A stretch of DNA of 22,500 nucleotides, from assembly GCA_905221605.1 (NCBI GenBank), contig CAJNDS010002255.1, forward strand, positions 1-22,500, written 5' to 3'. This stretch comes from Symbiodinium natans (Eukaryota > Sar > Dinophyceae > Suessiales > Symbiodiniaceae). This document shows, in pieces, positions 7,402 through 16,005 of this stretch. The position numbers and the translations under genes are program-made. Each line of letters begins with the position of its first letter. Within the stretch, counting starts at the first letter, position 1. The notes under the pieces are model-generated. The model worked only from the letters and a program-made list of their open reading frames with translations, ran no database searches and was not told where the DNA came from.

Positions 7402-7830
7402 ATGGCGGCTTTGCTGGAGTTGCTGCGCTGGCCCAACTTCACTCATGATGATGAGGTTGGCCAGGGCACTGAGGGGAAGTTTGGGATCCCCAGATTCAAT
7501 GGTGAGCCGACCAGACTCGCCGAGTATGCTTTTAGAGTTCGAGCCAGGATTGCCAAGGAGAAGACGATGAGCAAGGAAGAGAAGGCCAAGCTTGGGCCTC
7601 TTGGGCTGCGCCTCGTTGAGGGGATCTCCGGAACGGCTTTGCGCATGGTGCAGACCATGGAGATGACCGTTTTCGAGCAAGAGGACGGCCCCGACAAATT
7701 GCTGGAGACCTTCGAGAAGATCCTCAGACCCAAGCGGCTTCAGCAGGCAAGAGAGCTTTATGCTGCTGGTGCCACTTCCCATGGCATTCTCTCCCGGCAA
7801 CCTGGCGAGCCCGTCTCCACCTTTGTTCTC
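7402..7830 (+). CDS. gag: Gag, N-terminal segment (frame-broken)
   Basis: Starts at the first ATG after the leader, in the context GGCCATGGCGG. About 143 residues read as the capsid-type Gag of dinoflagellate Copia elements: IPRFNGEPTRLAEYAFRVRA near residue 29, GPLGLRLVEG near 66, LLETFEKILRPKRLQQAREL near 101, and LSRQPGEPVSTF near 130. It would assemble virus-like particles around element RNA. After about base 7830 this frame loses similarity, although it stays open to 8064, and the matching sequence continues from 7839 in another frame, so a small indel lies at 7830-7840. The family name rests on memory of related sequences. Confidence 0.7.
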
Positions 7831-7838
7831 AGCTCACG

Positions 7839-8040
7839 TGGTACCGCTGTCTCACGGACTGCAGCAATGAGATGCGCCTTCCGGACATGGCGTTGGCTGA
7901 GCAATTGCTTGCTTCCTCGAATATCTCGGCCGACCATCAGCTGCTCATCCGGACGGCGATCAAGGGCGAGATCACCTTTGATGCTGTGGCCGACGAACTG
8001 GTGGCTCAACACGGCCGGATCCATGAGAGGGAGCGACGCA
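7839..8040 (+). pseudogene. gag: Gag, middle segment in shifted frame
   Basis: Reads WYRCLTDCSNEMRLPDMALA and on through SSNISADHQLLIRTAI to AQHGRIHERERR, a helical capsid continuation in the frame one base away from the N-terminal segment. It has no start of its own. A second break between 8040 and 8135 passes the reading to the frame that carries the zinc knuckle. Confidence 0.6.
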
Positions 8041-8134
8041 CGCCAGCGCCGCACAAAGGAATAGGACACAAGGGCTCTGGAACGCGCTCCTGGGCGACCT
8101 CCTCGCTACCCGATCCTGGCGGCCCTCTAGCTAC

Positions 8135-11100
8135 ATGGCCGAGACTGAGGACACGACGGAGTACAACGAGCACCACGACCTCCCAGAGGAGGAAATGTAT
8201 GAGGGGTACATCGCCGAGGAGGAGCTGGACTTCGAGGAGGAGCAGATTGGCTATCTCGTCGAGGACGGGGTGGATTTGCTGGACCCTGACACTGCCGAGT
8301 ATGCAGCCGACCTTATGCAGATCGAGCAAGAAGCGCACTTCGCACGCAAGGGTGCTTCGAAGAAGGGTAGCGGCTTCCGAGGCCCGCCCACGCGGCAATT
8401 TGCCGTCACTGGCTCACTCAGCCTGGAAGAGAGAAGGAGGAAGGTGGCGGACCTGAAGGCCCGCACCACTTGCCGCCGCTGCGGACAACGCGGCCATTGG
8501 CAAGGAGATCCGCATTGCCCTCAGACCAAAGGCGCTGGCCGATCAGGAAAGGCGCGACCAGGATCCTCGACGACATCCCCGCCTAGCTCTACTACAAGTT
8601 CGCTGTCGCATGGCAAGGGCAATGCTGGGAAAACTGGCAAGCCTCGTCCCGTGTACTTTGCCATCCGCGAGGACGAGCCGCACCGGCGCACCGCCAACTT
8701 GGCCTATCGGACACCAGGCCTCAACGACTATCGGGCTGTGCCACCGCCGCGTGATCTGCGCGGCAATGGCGTCATTGACCTTGAGACCGACGGCAACGAC
8801 CACAGCCCAACCGAGTCCTCGTGGAGCTTGGTGCCTGCAGAGTTGCAACCGCGATGGCTTCCGGATGCCACGCCGGCACCTACGGCGAATGACCTCGAGG
8901 ATGCAATGCTGCAGCAAGCCCTTAGTGCAATGGAAGTGGACACTCCGATTCATGCGATCGGGGGGCCAGCCGCTTCATCTTCTACAAGGATGTCGGCGAC
9001 GACACCAACGAGAGCATCGCCGACCTCCTCGACCCCGACCATGTCTCAGCAGTCACAGCCCTCGCCGTCGCGAACGGGGTGCCAGCACCTAAAGACCACC
9101 ACTAAGGGCAGCAATGCGCACTATCGCCAGGTGAAATGTCTCGACTGCGGGGCCTTGCTTGAGCGGACGAAGATCGAGCCGACGACGTCCACTGCATCGA
9201 CTACCGCCATGCCAAAGCCTGGCTGCGCACATCACCGGGTCTCTTGGCGAGGAACGAATGCTTTCTCTTGGAAGCGCACCTGCTTGGACTGTGGTTTCCA
9301 GGAGAGCGGCCCGAGCAGTACGAGACCAGCGCCAGCAGCAGGCGCCCCGGGTCCTGGAAGGACACCGCAGCAGGAGAGCCGAGGTTTGTCATCGTTGGAC
9401 GAGGAGACCTATCTGACACGAGCAGAGGCGGAGCGTGCCGTGGCAACCTTCCAGGAGGCTGTGCACCAACGGCTTCAACACGTCGGAACCGAGAGCTACA
9501 TCAAGGGAAGCTCTTTGCGAGAATCCTTGAGGCTGATCCTGCAGATGGTGACCGTCTTCAACGACCCGCTGCCAACAGAGCCACAACCTGTACCGCAACG
9601 TGACGCTGAGCTTGGACGATTGGAGACCCTCCGCGATCGTGCCTCTGCTCTGGCCACCGAGGGGAAGTACAAGAACGAGCCCGTCTACCATGCCTACCAG
9701 GACATCGGCTACCGCAATTGGGTGCAAGCGAACATCGACGACCGCAGCGGGCGAGGGATGAAGCAACTCAAGCTGCTCTTCATGGAAATCGCCCAGCACG
9801 AGACTCACCATGGCCCCCTCTTCAAGGAGCCAGTTCGACGAGCTTTTATGGCCCTTAATGATGTCGACCTGGAAGGGCCCACGGGATCGGAAGGTGCTTT
9901 GGTCTGTGTGCTGGACACAGGTTGCAACACTACGTGTCATGGCAGCCGATGGTTGCAGCGCTACCTGGAGCTCACCAAGCAGGAGGCCCCTGATCTTCTA
10001 CCGGACACTGGTGGGGGATTTCGCGGCATTGGAGGTCTGGTCCAGACCTCTGGGGCCCGCGAGCTGGACTTGTGCCTGGAGCTTGCCAATGGAGGATATG
10101 CCAACGGGAGCCTACGGAGCGTGGAGCTAGAGGACAGTGATGCGCCGCTGCTCGTGAGTTTGGAGGCACAGCGGAGGTTGGGCCTGGTTCTTGATCTGAG
10201 TCGCGAGGTGGCCCATTCTCAGCTTCTTGGTCATGACCTTCGACTTGTGCACCATAATGGGTTATTTGGCCTGCGGCTCCTGCCGGGGAACTTCGCCTAC
10301 TACTTCGACATGCTCAACAATGACCGGGACAGCCTGGATGACGAAGACCTTGACCGGGATGACCCGGAGGGCGACGTCGAGCCCAACGGCGACTTCACCA
10401 AGGACACCGACTTCACCAAGGACGGCGACTTCACCAAGGACATCGACTTCACCAAGGACATCGACTTCACCAAGGACGGCGGCTTCACCAAGGACATCGA
10501 CTTCACCAAGGACATCGGCTTCACCAAGGACATCGACTTCACCAAGGACATCGACTTGACCAAGGACGGCGGCTTCACCAAGGACATCGACTTCACCAAG
10601 GACATCGGCTTCACCAAGGACATCGACTTCACCAAGGACACCGACTTCACCAAGGACGGCGACTTCACCAAGGACAGCGACCTCACCAAGGACATCGACT
10701 TCACCAAGGACATCGACTTCACCAAGGGCATCGACTTCACCAAGGACGGCGGCTTCACCAAGGACATCGACTTCACCAAGGACGGCGGCTTCACCAAGGA
10801 CGGCGGCTTCACCAAGGACATCGACTTCACCAAGGACATCGACTTCACCAAGGACGGCGGCTTCACCAAGGACATCGACTTCACCAGGGACATCGACTTC
10901 ACCAAGGACATCGGCTTCACCAAGGACGGCGACTTCACCAAGGACGGCGACTTCACCAAGGACATCGGCTTCACCAAGGACAGCGACTTCACCAAGGACG
11001 GCGACTTCACCAAGGAAGGCGACTACACCAAGGACAGCGACGACATCAAGGACATCGTGGGCACCGAACCGGCTGTTGGTTATTTGGCCTTTGACAAGAT

Positions 11101-11542
11101 GAAGACCCATGCCATGAACAAGGGCCAGGCGATGAAGCACAAAGAGCAGATCCTTGGGGTCAAGAGCCAAGATCGACTTTTGTGGAACCATGTGTGTCCC
11201 TACAGCTCACGCCGGCGTCCATGCCTTCCCCGAGGATGTGGAACCTTTCTTCTGGAAATTTTCGGCTGTGCAGTGCTCACTGGCATCGCCCACCAACACT
11301 ACGGCTATCCGGTCTCCACTCCCTTGGGAACCGGGCACCACAACCGCATTGACTTGACGACCGAGACTGGGCGTGAGCAAGCCAGCCTGGTCATCGAGAG
11401 GGATGATCCTTACCTTGTGGCATTCTCGCCTTCGAGTACTATGTGGTCTGGCTGGCAGCGTGTGAACGCCGAGCGCAACGAGAACAGCAAGGAGGCCACC
11501 AGGCCGCGAGGAGAGTGTGGATGCCCATTGTCCGGTGGATGA
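8135..11542 (+). CDS. Gag C-terminus/Pol: zinc knuckle, twin Zn motifs, protease, repeat domain, N-half of methyltransferase-like domain
   Basis: 1,135 codons. The ATG at 8135 is simply the first Met after the gag break. Residues 1-60 are acidic. A CCHC-type knuckle lies at Cys113, Cys116, His121 and Cys128 (spacing CX2CX4HX6C, longer than the classical last gap) and would bind RNA. Two copies of CxHx16CxxC follow (Cys316-His318-Cys335-Cys338 and Cys364-His366-Cys383-Cys386). Aspartic protease: VCVLDTGCNTTCHG with catalytic Asp594. Residues 752-973 are 37 hexapeptides of the DFTKDI type. From about 1036, FLLEIFGCAVLTGIA and later FSPSSTMWSGW are the front of the methyltransferase-like module. 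The frame leaves the family near 11505 and stops at 11542; the module continues in the next frame. Confidence 0.85.
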   Translation: MAETEDTTEYNEHHDLPEEEMYEGYIAEEELDFEEEQIGYLVEDGVDLLDPDTAEYAADLMQIEQEAHFARKGASKKGSGFRGPPTRQFAVTGSLSLEERRRKVADLKARTTCRRCGQRGHWQGDPHCPQTKGAGRSGKARPGSSTTSPPSSTTSSLSHGKGNAGKTGKPRPVYFAIREDEPHRRTANLAYRTPGLNDYRAVPPPRDLRGNGVIDLETDGNDHSPTESSWSLVPAELQPRWLPDATPAPTANDLEDAMLQQALSAMEVDTPIHAIGGPAASSSTRMSATTPTRASPTSSTPTMSQQSQPSPSRTGCQHLKTTTKGSNAHYRQVKCLDCGALLERTKIEPTTSTASTTAMPKPGCAHHRVSWRGTNAFSWKRTCLDCGFQESGPSSTRPAPAAGAPGPGRTPQQESRGLSSLDEETYLTRAEAERAVATFQEAVHQRLQHVGTESYIKGSSLRESLRLILQMVTVFNDPLPTEPQPVPQRDAELGRLETLRDRASALATEGKYKNEPVYHAYQDIGYRNWVQANIDDRSGRGMKQLKLLFMEIAQHETHHGPLFKEPVRRAFMALNDVDLEGPTGSEGALVCVLDTGCNTTCHGSRWLQRYLELTKQEAPDLLPDTGGGFRGIGGLVQTSGARELDLCLELANGGYANGSLRSVELEDSDAPLLVSLEAQRRLGLVLDLSREVAHSQLLGHDLRLVHHNGLFGLRLLPGNFAYYFDMLNNDRDSLDDEDLDRDDPEGDVEPNGDFTKDTDFTKDGDFTKDIDFTKDIDFTKDGGFTKDIDFTKDIGFTKDIDFTKDIDLTKDGGFTKDIDFTKDIGFTKDIDFTKDTDFTKDGDFTKDSDLTKDIDFTKDIDFTKGIDFTKDGGFTKDIDFTKDGGFTKDGGFTKDIDFTKDIDFTKDGGFTKDIDFTRDIDFTKDIGFTKDGDFTKDGDFTKDIGFTKDSDFTKDGDFTKEGDYTKDSDDIKDIVGTEPAVGYLAFDKMKTHAMNKGQAMKHKEQILGVKSQDRLLWNHVCPYSSRRRPCLPRGCGTFLLEIFGCAVLTGIAHQHYGYPVSTPLGTGHHNRIDLTTETGREQASLVIERDDPYLVAFSPSSTMWSGWQRVNAERNENSKEATRPRGECGCPLSGG
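10388..11053 (+). repeat. In-frame 18-bp minisatellite, 37 units, inside pol
   Basis: Unit GACTTCACCAAGGACATC, encoding D-F-T-K-D-I with G, S or T replacing I. There are 37 units and no length change: 37 x 18 = 666 bases exactly. Units 5-9 (10460-10549) and 10-14 (10550-10639) show the same order of variants, a 90-base higher-order duplication. The array lies between protease and the methyltransferase-like module. Long open frames on the minus strand here are only periodicity shadows. Confidence 0.95.
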
Positions 11543-14500
11543 AGGAGACCATTGTGGAACGACTGCGTCGTGGAAGACAGGTCTTGCTCATGAACCCAGC
11601 CGGATCTGATCTTTGGAACACTTGGGACCTGCAAGAGCTTCTTTGTCAAGCTTCCACCCGAGAAGCAGCCACCGCCGAGCGTCTGGAGAAACTGTCTTTT
11701 GACTCCTGTGCTTTTGGGCTGCAGGACCCCTTCTCTGACAAGTACCACCGCAAGCCTATGAGTGTGCTGACTGCTTCGCCTGCCCTCAAGGAGATGCTTC
11801 GTCAACATGGACTATGCCCTCGAGACCATGCTCACAGCTATCTAGCTGGAAGGACAAAATGCCGGAACACCGCCGGATGGACAGTGGAGCTATGCACGGC
11901 TGTCATGGACGCGCACCTCAGGGACTTAGATGGCATCTTGGTCCGTGCAGCGTTCCCGGCCGAGGCTATGGAGGAGGACGCGGCCGAGCCCCTGGATGAT
12001 GACACCGCGCCCCTCACCTTGGACGAGATCTACGGTGACGAGGACCTTGCCAGCTTCTTGCCTCAGGCGAAACAGGTCGATGAGCAAGCTCTTCTCGATG
12101 AAGAGACGCCCAAGCCTGAGATCGAGCAGGACGAAGGACAGCCGCTCCAGGAGATGAGAGCAAGGTGGCGTCAACTGCCACAGTCGACACGGATTGCGGT
12201 GAGGAGGCTGCACACTATGACGGGTCATGCCTCGGTGACCTCAATGCAACGCCTTCTTCGAACTGCTGGTGGCGACCCCGATGTGATAAAGGCCTTGCCC
12301 TACTTCCACTGCCCTGCTTGCGCAGCTCGGCGACGACCTGCCCAACAACCTGCCACAAGGATGCCCAGCGAATACCGCTTTAACGTAGAGGTGGCGCTGG
12401 ACTGCTTCGAGATCCGAGACGTAAACCGCCACCGTTACACCGTTCTCTCGGCTGTTTGCATGGGCACGCTCTACCATACTGCCATGGTGGTTTCTCCAAA
12501 TGGTGGCATGCCCTCCTCGAAGAGATGCTTGGACGCCTTCCGGACCATGTGGCTGGACTGGGCTGGTCCGCCGAGACGCCTGGTACTTGACCGTGGTGTC
12601 CACAACCGAGGGATTTTCTCTGAAACCATCAATGCCATGCACATCGAGCTCAGGTACATTGGTGTCGAAGCGCCCTACCAGCTCGGACGTGGGGAGCGCC
12701 AAGGGGGAATATTGAAGCAAATTCTTCAGCATGTGATCGAAGCCCGCCAAGTGGACTCCCTTCGCGCGCTTGAGATGTTGATCCCGGAGGCTACTTTTGT
12801 CAAGAACAATAGAGTCCATCATGGAGGCTTTACTCCAGCTCAGTGGACGTTAGGCCGCATGCCTTTGGAAGTTGATTCCTTGGTTGCTGAAGAAGCCGAG
12901 GGACGAGCTGGAGTACACGAGGAAGCCCTGAATCCCGAGACCGAGTTCGGGAAGCAGTTGCAATTTCGCATGGCTGCCAAGGAGGCTTTCAGCTATGTTG
13001 ATGGGGCTCAGCGAGTCCGAGCGGCAATGCTTCGAAAAATGACGCCCCAAAGGGGGCCCTTTGCGCCCGGCGACTTGGTCTGCTTCTACCGCAAGACTGG
13101 AGGTGGAGCTACCAAGGGACGCTGGATGGGGCCAGCTCGTGTGCTTGGACTTGAAGGGCGAGGTTTGGCTTGGCTCACTCACGGCGGCATTCCTATTACG
13201 GCCAGTGTTGAGTCTCTTCGTTTTGCCACAGGAGGCGAAATTGCTGCTAAGCGGAACCTGGAGCTGAGACCTTCCAGGAAGCGACGCCGTGAACTTGTGG
13301 AGCCTGACGAGGAGTTCGAGTACCCCTTTGGAGACGATCTGGTGGGAGCACCCACGGCGCAAGGCGGAGGCAGGGAGCCTCAGCAGATTCCCTTCTTTGA
13401 CAATGAGGACCCAGACTTGGAGGAGTACTTGCCCAGTCCTTCAGCAGAGCCGACCATTGAAAGTCCACCGCCCGTCCTGGGGCCACCGCCTGGACTTCCG
13501 CCGCCCGCAGGCGACATTGGCGCGCAACAGCTTCCTCCAGTACCCGAAGAAAGTGACTCAGACCTGGACGTGCCCACTACCAGTGGAGAACCTGAAGAGG
13601 AACTGCTACCACCGAGTGGTCCAGCCACGGCACCGCCAAGTCGACGGTCTTCGGACACACAGCCAGCAGCTGATGCTCAAAGCGCCTCTACACGGACTAC
13701 CAACGCACAGCCGACGACTTCTACCCCACTGGAAAGCTTCGCGCAGGGCACCTTGCAACGTGCTCTTCGTCGATCACCGGATGCTCTTGATGGGATGCCC
13801 AACGCAGCTCGCAGCCTTCAACAGCATGATGCGGATAGGTCGCGTTCACCAGCTCCCTTGACACGTGGAGCACCTAGTGAGAGATCCGCCTTTGTCGGGT
13901 TCCTTGCCAGACGCACCAAGGCCAAGACGAACGCTGCCAGGGCAAAGGAGCTCCACCTCAACAAGTCCACCCCGGAACGAAAGCAGAAGATGCTGGCGGC
14001 GCGGGCCAAGGAGTGGATGAACTGGACAAGCTTCGAAGCCACAACAGTGCTTCCTCCAGCTGACGCGGCCAAGTTCCTGAAGGAGCACCCCGAGGTGGAG
14101 GTGATACCCACGCGCTGGGTTGACACGTTGAAGTCCGAGCCCTGGGAGGAGGACCGCCACAAGGCAAGGATGGTGGTGCGCGGTGACTTAGAGAAGGACA
14201 GTGAGCTTCGAACCGACAGTCCCACGTGCAGCCAGCAGATGCTGTCTTTCACCCTGGCTTTGGCTGCCGGACGTCGATGGCCAGTTTTCGGTGGTGACAT
14301 CACAGCGGCCTTTTTGCAGGGAGAGAGTATCACACGTCAGCTCGTGCTTTCTTTGCCCAAGGATGGTGTGGAAGGCGTCGAAGAAGGCAGCATCATGATT
14401 GCCAACAAGCCCGTCTACGGCACCCGCGACGCTCCACGTGGTTTCTGGAAGAAGCTGGCCAAGACCGCAAAGAAGCACGGCCTGCGCGAGGTCCCCTTCG

Positions 14501-15666
14501 AACCGGCCGCCTATTCCTTGTCCAACAGCAAGGGCGAGCTTCTTGGACTGGTCGTCTCCCACGTCGACGACCTCCTATGGACAGGTGGGCCCGAGATGAC
14601 CGAGGTGATGCTCCGACTTCAGCAGGATCTGAAATTTGGATCGCTTGACGAGGGCAACTTCACGTATTGTGGAAGGCTGATCACCCAGGAGGCCGAAGGG
14701 ATCCGGGTGACGTGTCCCAACACCGCTGCCAAGGTCAGGGCGATCCATTTGACTGCTCAACGTCGCAAGCAAAGGGACCTGCCAGCCACCGAATCCGAGA
14801 CGAGCCAGCTGAGGAGTGTTCTTGGCTCGTTGGGATGGGTTGGCCGGGTCTGCCGACCGGACATATCATATGAGCTGTCTGCCTTGCAAGCCGTGCAGAA
14901 GCAGGCTTCCGTGCAGGACCTCCTGGACGCCAACCGGCTGCTCTACTACGTGCAGAAAACTCCCGAGGCTGGTGTCTTCTACAAGTACGGAGCCGTGGAC
15001 ATTGACCGGGCGATCCTTCTCTCGGTCACCGATGCCTCCTACGCCGCCGACTACGATACGAGCAGCAGTGGACAAGTCTTGGGAAATCGCTCGCAGAGTG
15101 GACGACTGCTCTTCCTTGCGGACCCTAGCTTCTTGGAGAAGGGCGAAGGAGAGGTCTATCTCCTCCAACATCACTCGAATGTGATTCGCCGAGTTTGCCG
15201 CAGCACTCTTCAGGCCGAAACGCTCAGTATGGTCTCCGGGCTTGAAGAAGCAGAGCACATGCGTGCTGTGATGTTTGGAATGCGACACGTGTTGCAAGGA
15301 GACTGGCAGGTTCGAGCAATGGACGCCGTCACCATCCAGATGCTCACGGACTGCAGAAGTTTGGAGGCGCACCTGCTGCAAAGTGGAATGGGCACCACAA
15401 GCGACAAGCGCCTCTCCATCGATATGAGTGCTCTTCGCCAGATGATCTGGCGGGAAAATGGTGAGGCTTACGGAGACCCGCTCAACACAGATGGCATCCC
15501 AGCTGGTGCCACGACGAGAGTTGAGTGGATTGAGACCAAATCCATGCCTGCTGATGCCCTCACCAAACGGATGCGCAGTGAACAGCTACACTTGCTGATG
15601 GCAAAAGGCACACTGAAGATCGACCGAGACCGCTCCTCGAAGAAAGCCGGCAGCAGACCGGTCTAA
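11443..15666 (+). CDS. pol: Pol: methyltransferase-like C-half, integrase, reverse transcriptase, RNase H
   Basis: 1,407 codons ending at TAA 15664-15666, twenty bases before the 3' LTR. Residues 25-165 complete the methyltransferase-like module (LLMNP 48-52, DSCAFGLQD 87-95, KPM 104-106). Integrase: zinc-binding His257, His262, Cys290, Cys293, then catalytic Asp320, Asp383 and Glu418, a D,D35E-type triad that joins cDNA to host DNA in the nucleus. A Pro/Ser/Thr-rich linker covers about 660-830. RT: GGDITAAFLQGE (Asp952) and HVDDLLWTG (Asp1042-Asp1043). RNase H: VTDASY (Asp1197), LQAETLSM (Glu1259), LTDCRSL (Asp1303) and ADALTK (Asp1371). All catalytic residues of integrase, RT and RNase H are present. 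The ATG at 11443 overlaps the upstream frame by 100 bases and is not the true start; a one-base loss or two-base gain near 11505 separates them. Confidence 0.93.
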   Translation: MVWLAACERRAQREQQGGHQAARRVWMPIVRWMKETIVERLRRGRQVLLMNPAGSDLWNTWDLQELLCQASTREAATAERLEKLSFDSCAFGLQDPFSDKYHRKPMSVLTASPALKEMLRQHGLCPRDHAHSYLAGRTKCRNTAGWTVELCTAVMDAHLRDLDGILVRAAFPAEAMEEDAAEPLDDDTAPLTLDEIYGDEDLASFLPQAKQVDEQALLDEETPKPEIEQDEGQPLQEMRARWRQLPQSTRIAVRRLHTMTGHASVTSMQRLLRTAGGDPDVIKALPYFHCPACAARRRPAQQPATRMPSEYRFNVEVALDCFEIRDVNRHRYTVLSAVCMGTLYHTAMVVSPNGGMPSSKRCLDAFRTMWLDWAGPPRRLVLDRGVHNRGIFSETINAMHIELRYIGVEAPYQLGRGERQGGILKQILQHVIEARQVDSLRALEMLIPEATFVKNNRVHHGGFTPAQWTLGRMPLEVDSLVAEEAEGRAGVHEEALNPETEFGKQLQFRMAAKEAFSYVDGAQRVRAAMLRKMTPQRGPFAPGDLVCFYRKTGGGATKGRWMGPARVLGLEGRGLAWLTHGGIPITASVESLRFATGGEIAAKRNLELRPSRKRRRELVEPDEEFEYPFGDDLVGAPTAQGGGREPQQIPFFDNEDPDLEEYLPSPSAEPTIESPPPVLGPPPGLPPPAGDIGAQQLPPVPEESDSDLDVPTTSGEPEEELLPPSGPATAPPSRRSSDTQPAADAQSASTRTTNAQPTTSTPLESFAQGTLQRALRRSPDALDGMPNAARSLQQHDADRSRSPAPLTRGAPSERSAFVGFLARRTKAKTNAARAKELHLNKSTPERKQKMLAARAKEWMNWTSFEATTVLPPADAAKFLKEHPEVEVIPTRWVDTLKSEPWEEDRHKARMVVRGDLEKDSELRTDSPTCSQQMLSFTLALAAGRRWPVFGGDITAAFLQGESITRQLVLSLPKDGVEGVEEGSIMIANKPVYGTRDAPRGFWKKLAKTAKKHGLREVPFEPAAYSLSNSKGELLGLVVSHVDDLLWTGGPEMTEVMLRLQQDLKFGSLDEGNFTYCGRLITQEAEGIRVTCPNTAAKVRAIHLTAQRRKQRDLPATESETSQLRSVLGSLGWVGRVCRPDISYELSALQAVQKQASVQDLLDANRLLYYVQKTPEAGVFYKYGAVDIDRAILLSVTDASYAADYDTSSSGQVLGNRSQSGRLLFLADPSFLEKGEGEVYLLQHHSNVIRRVCRSTLQAETLSMVSGLEEAEHMRAVMFGMRHVLQGDWQVRAMDAVTIQMLTDCRSLEAHLLQSGMGTTSDKRLSIDMSALRQMIWRENGEAYGDPLNTDGIPAGATTRVEWIETKSMPADALTKRMRSEQLHLLMAKGTLKIDRDRSSKKAGSRPV

Positions 15667-15681
15667 GGTCTTAAAAAGACC
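15667..15681 (+). other. Small hairpin where a polypurine tract is expected
   Basis: GGTCTT-AAA-AAGACC forms a perfect six-base stem five bases before the 3' LTR. The longest purine run here is only AAAAAGA, so plus-strand priming may use an unusual sequence. Confidence 0.4.
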
Positions 15682-15686
15682 ATGGA

Positions 15687-15829
15687 TGTGAAAGCAGAGC
15701 TTCTTTCTTGTATAGTCCAGTAAAACCAGAAGCGCAACAGCTATGCATCCGACCTTGACCGTTAACTGAATGGCTCAAGCGAGCAAAACAACTGTGTGCG
15801 CCAGTGCGGGGAAGCTTTGCATTTCCGCA
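15687..15829 (+). repeat. 3' LTR, 143 bp
   Basis: Same TG...CA termini and apparently the same sequence as 7186-7328. It is followed directly by the CCAGG duplication at 15830-15834. Confidence 0.97.
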
Positions 15830-15834
15830 CCAGG
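15830..15834. repeat. Target-site duplication, right copy (CCAGG)
   Basis: Matches 7181-7185 exactly. The sequence after it continues the minisatellite interrupted by the insertion. Confidence 0.93.
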
Positions 15835-15864
15835 GTTCCTAGCAGGCGGGCGGGGATGCCGCCC

Positions 15865-15911
15865 GTAGGGCCCAAATGGGGGCCAGGATTGGCCCGAAAT
15901 TGCTCGATTTC
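15865..15911 (+). repeat. Inverted-repeat arm, left
   Basis: Begins GTAGGGCCCAAATGGGGG and ends AAATTGCTCGATTTC. Read in reverse complement it matches 16438-16485 with some internal differences. The two arms enclose the 14-bp minisatellite. Confidence 0.8.
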
Positions 15912-16005
15912 TCGTAAAGTTAGCAGGTCTCCACTAGGGCCAAAACATTCCCACCAGGGCAGGACATCCCCGAATTAAAAAAATGTCGGCCCCCTCATTT
16001 GGGCC

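Larger units (their letters stand above)
7186..15829 (+). mobile_element. Complete Copia LTR retrotransposon (element 2), 8,644 bp
   Basis: Two 143-bp direct repeats beginning TGTG and ending CGCA bound the element and appear identical base for base. CCAGG at 7181-7185 and again at 15830-15834 is a 5-bp target duplication. Internal order: primer binding site, gag, CCHC knuckle, tandem zinc-ribbon-like motifs, aspartic protease, 18-bp repeat array, methyltransferase-like module, integrase, RT, RNase H. Integrase before RT makes it Copia (Ty1) type. Identical LTRs imply recent insertion, yet gag is split into three frames and pol into two, so this copy could not make normal proteins unless the frame breaks are sequencing errors. 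It may have been mobilised by proteins supplied by another copy. Confidence 0.97.

Noticed and set aside
10262-11191. Long minus-strand open frames (309 and 237 codons) across the 18-bp repeat.
   Set aside because: The 18-base unit has no stop in these frames, so they stay open by periodicity. The plus strand carries protease on one side and the methyltransferase-like domain on the other in the same frame.
11443-11542. Programmed frameshift at the overlap of the two pol frames.
   Set aside because: No clear slippery heptamer was seen, Copia elements normally use one frame here, and the break falls within a domain. A plain indel is more likely.
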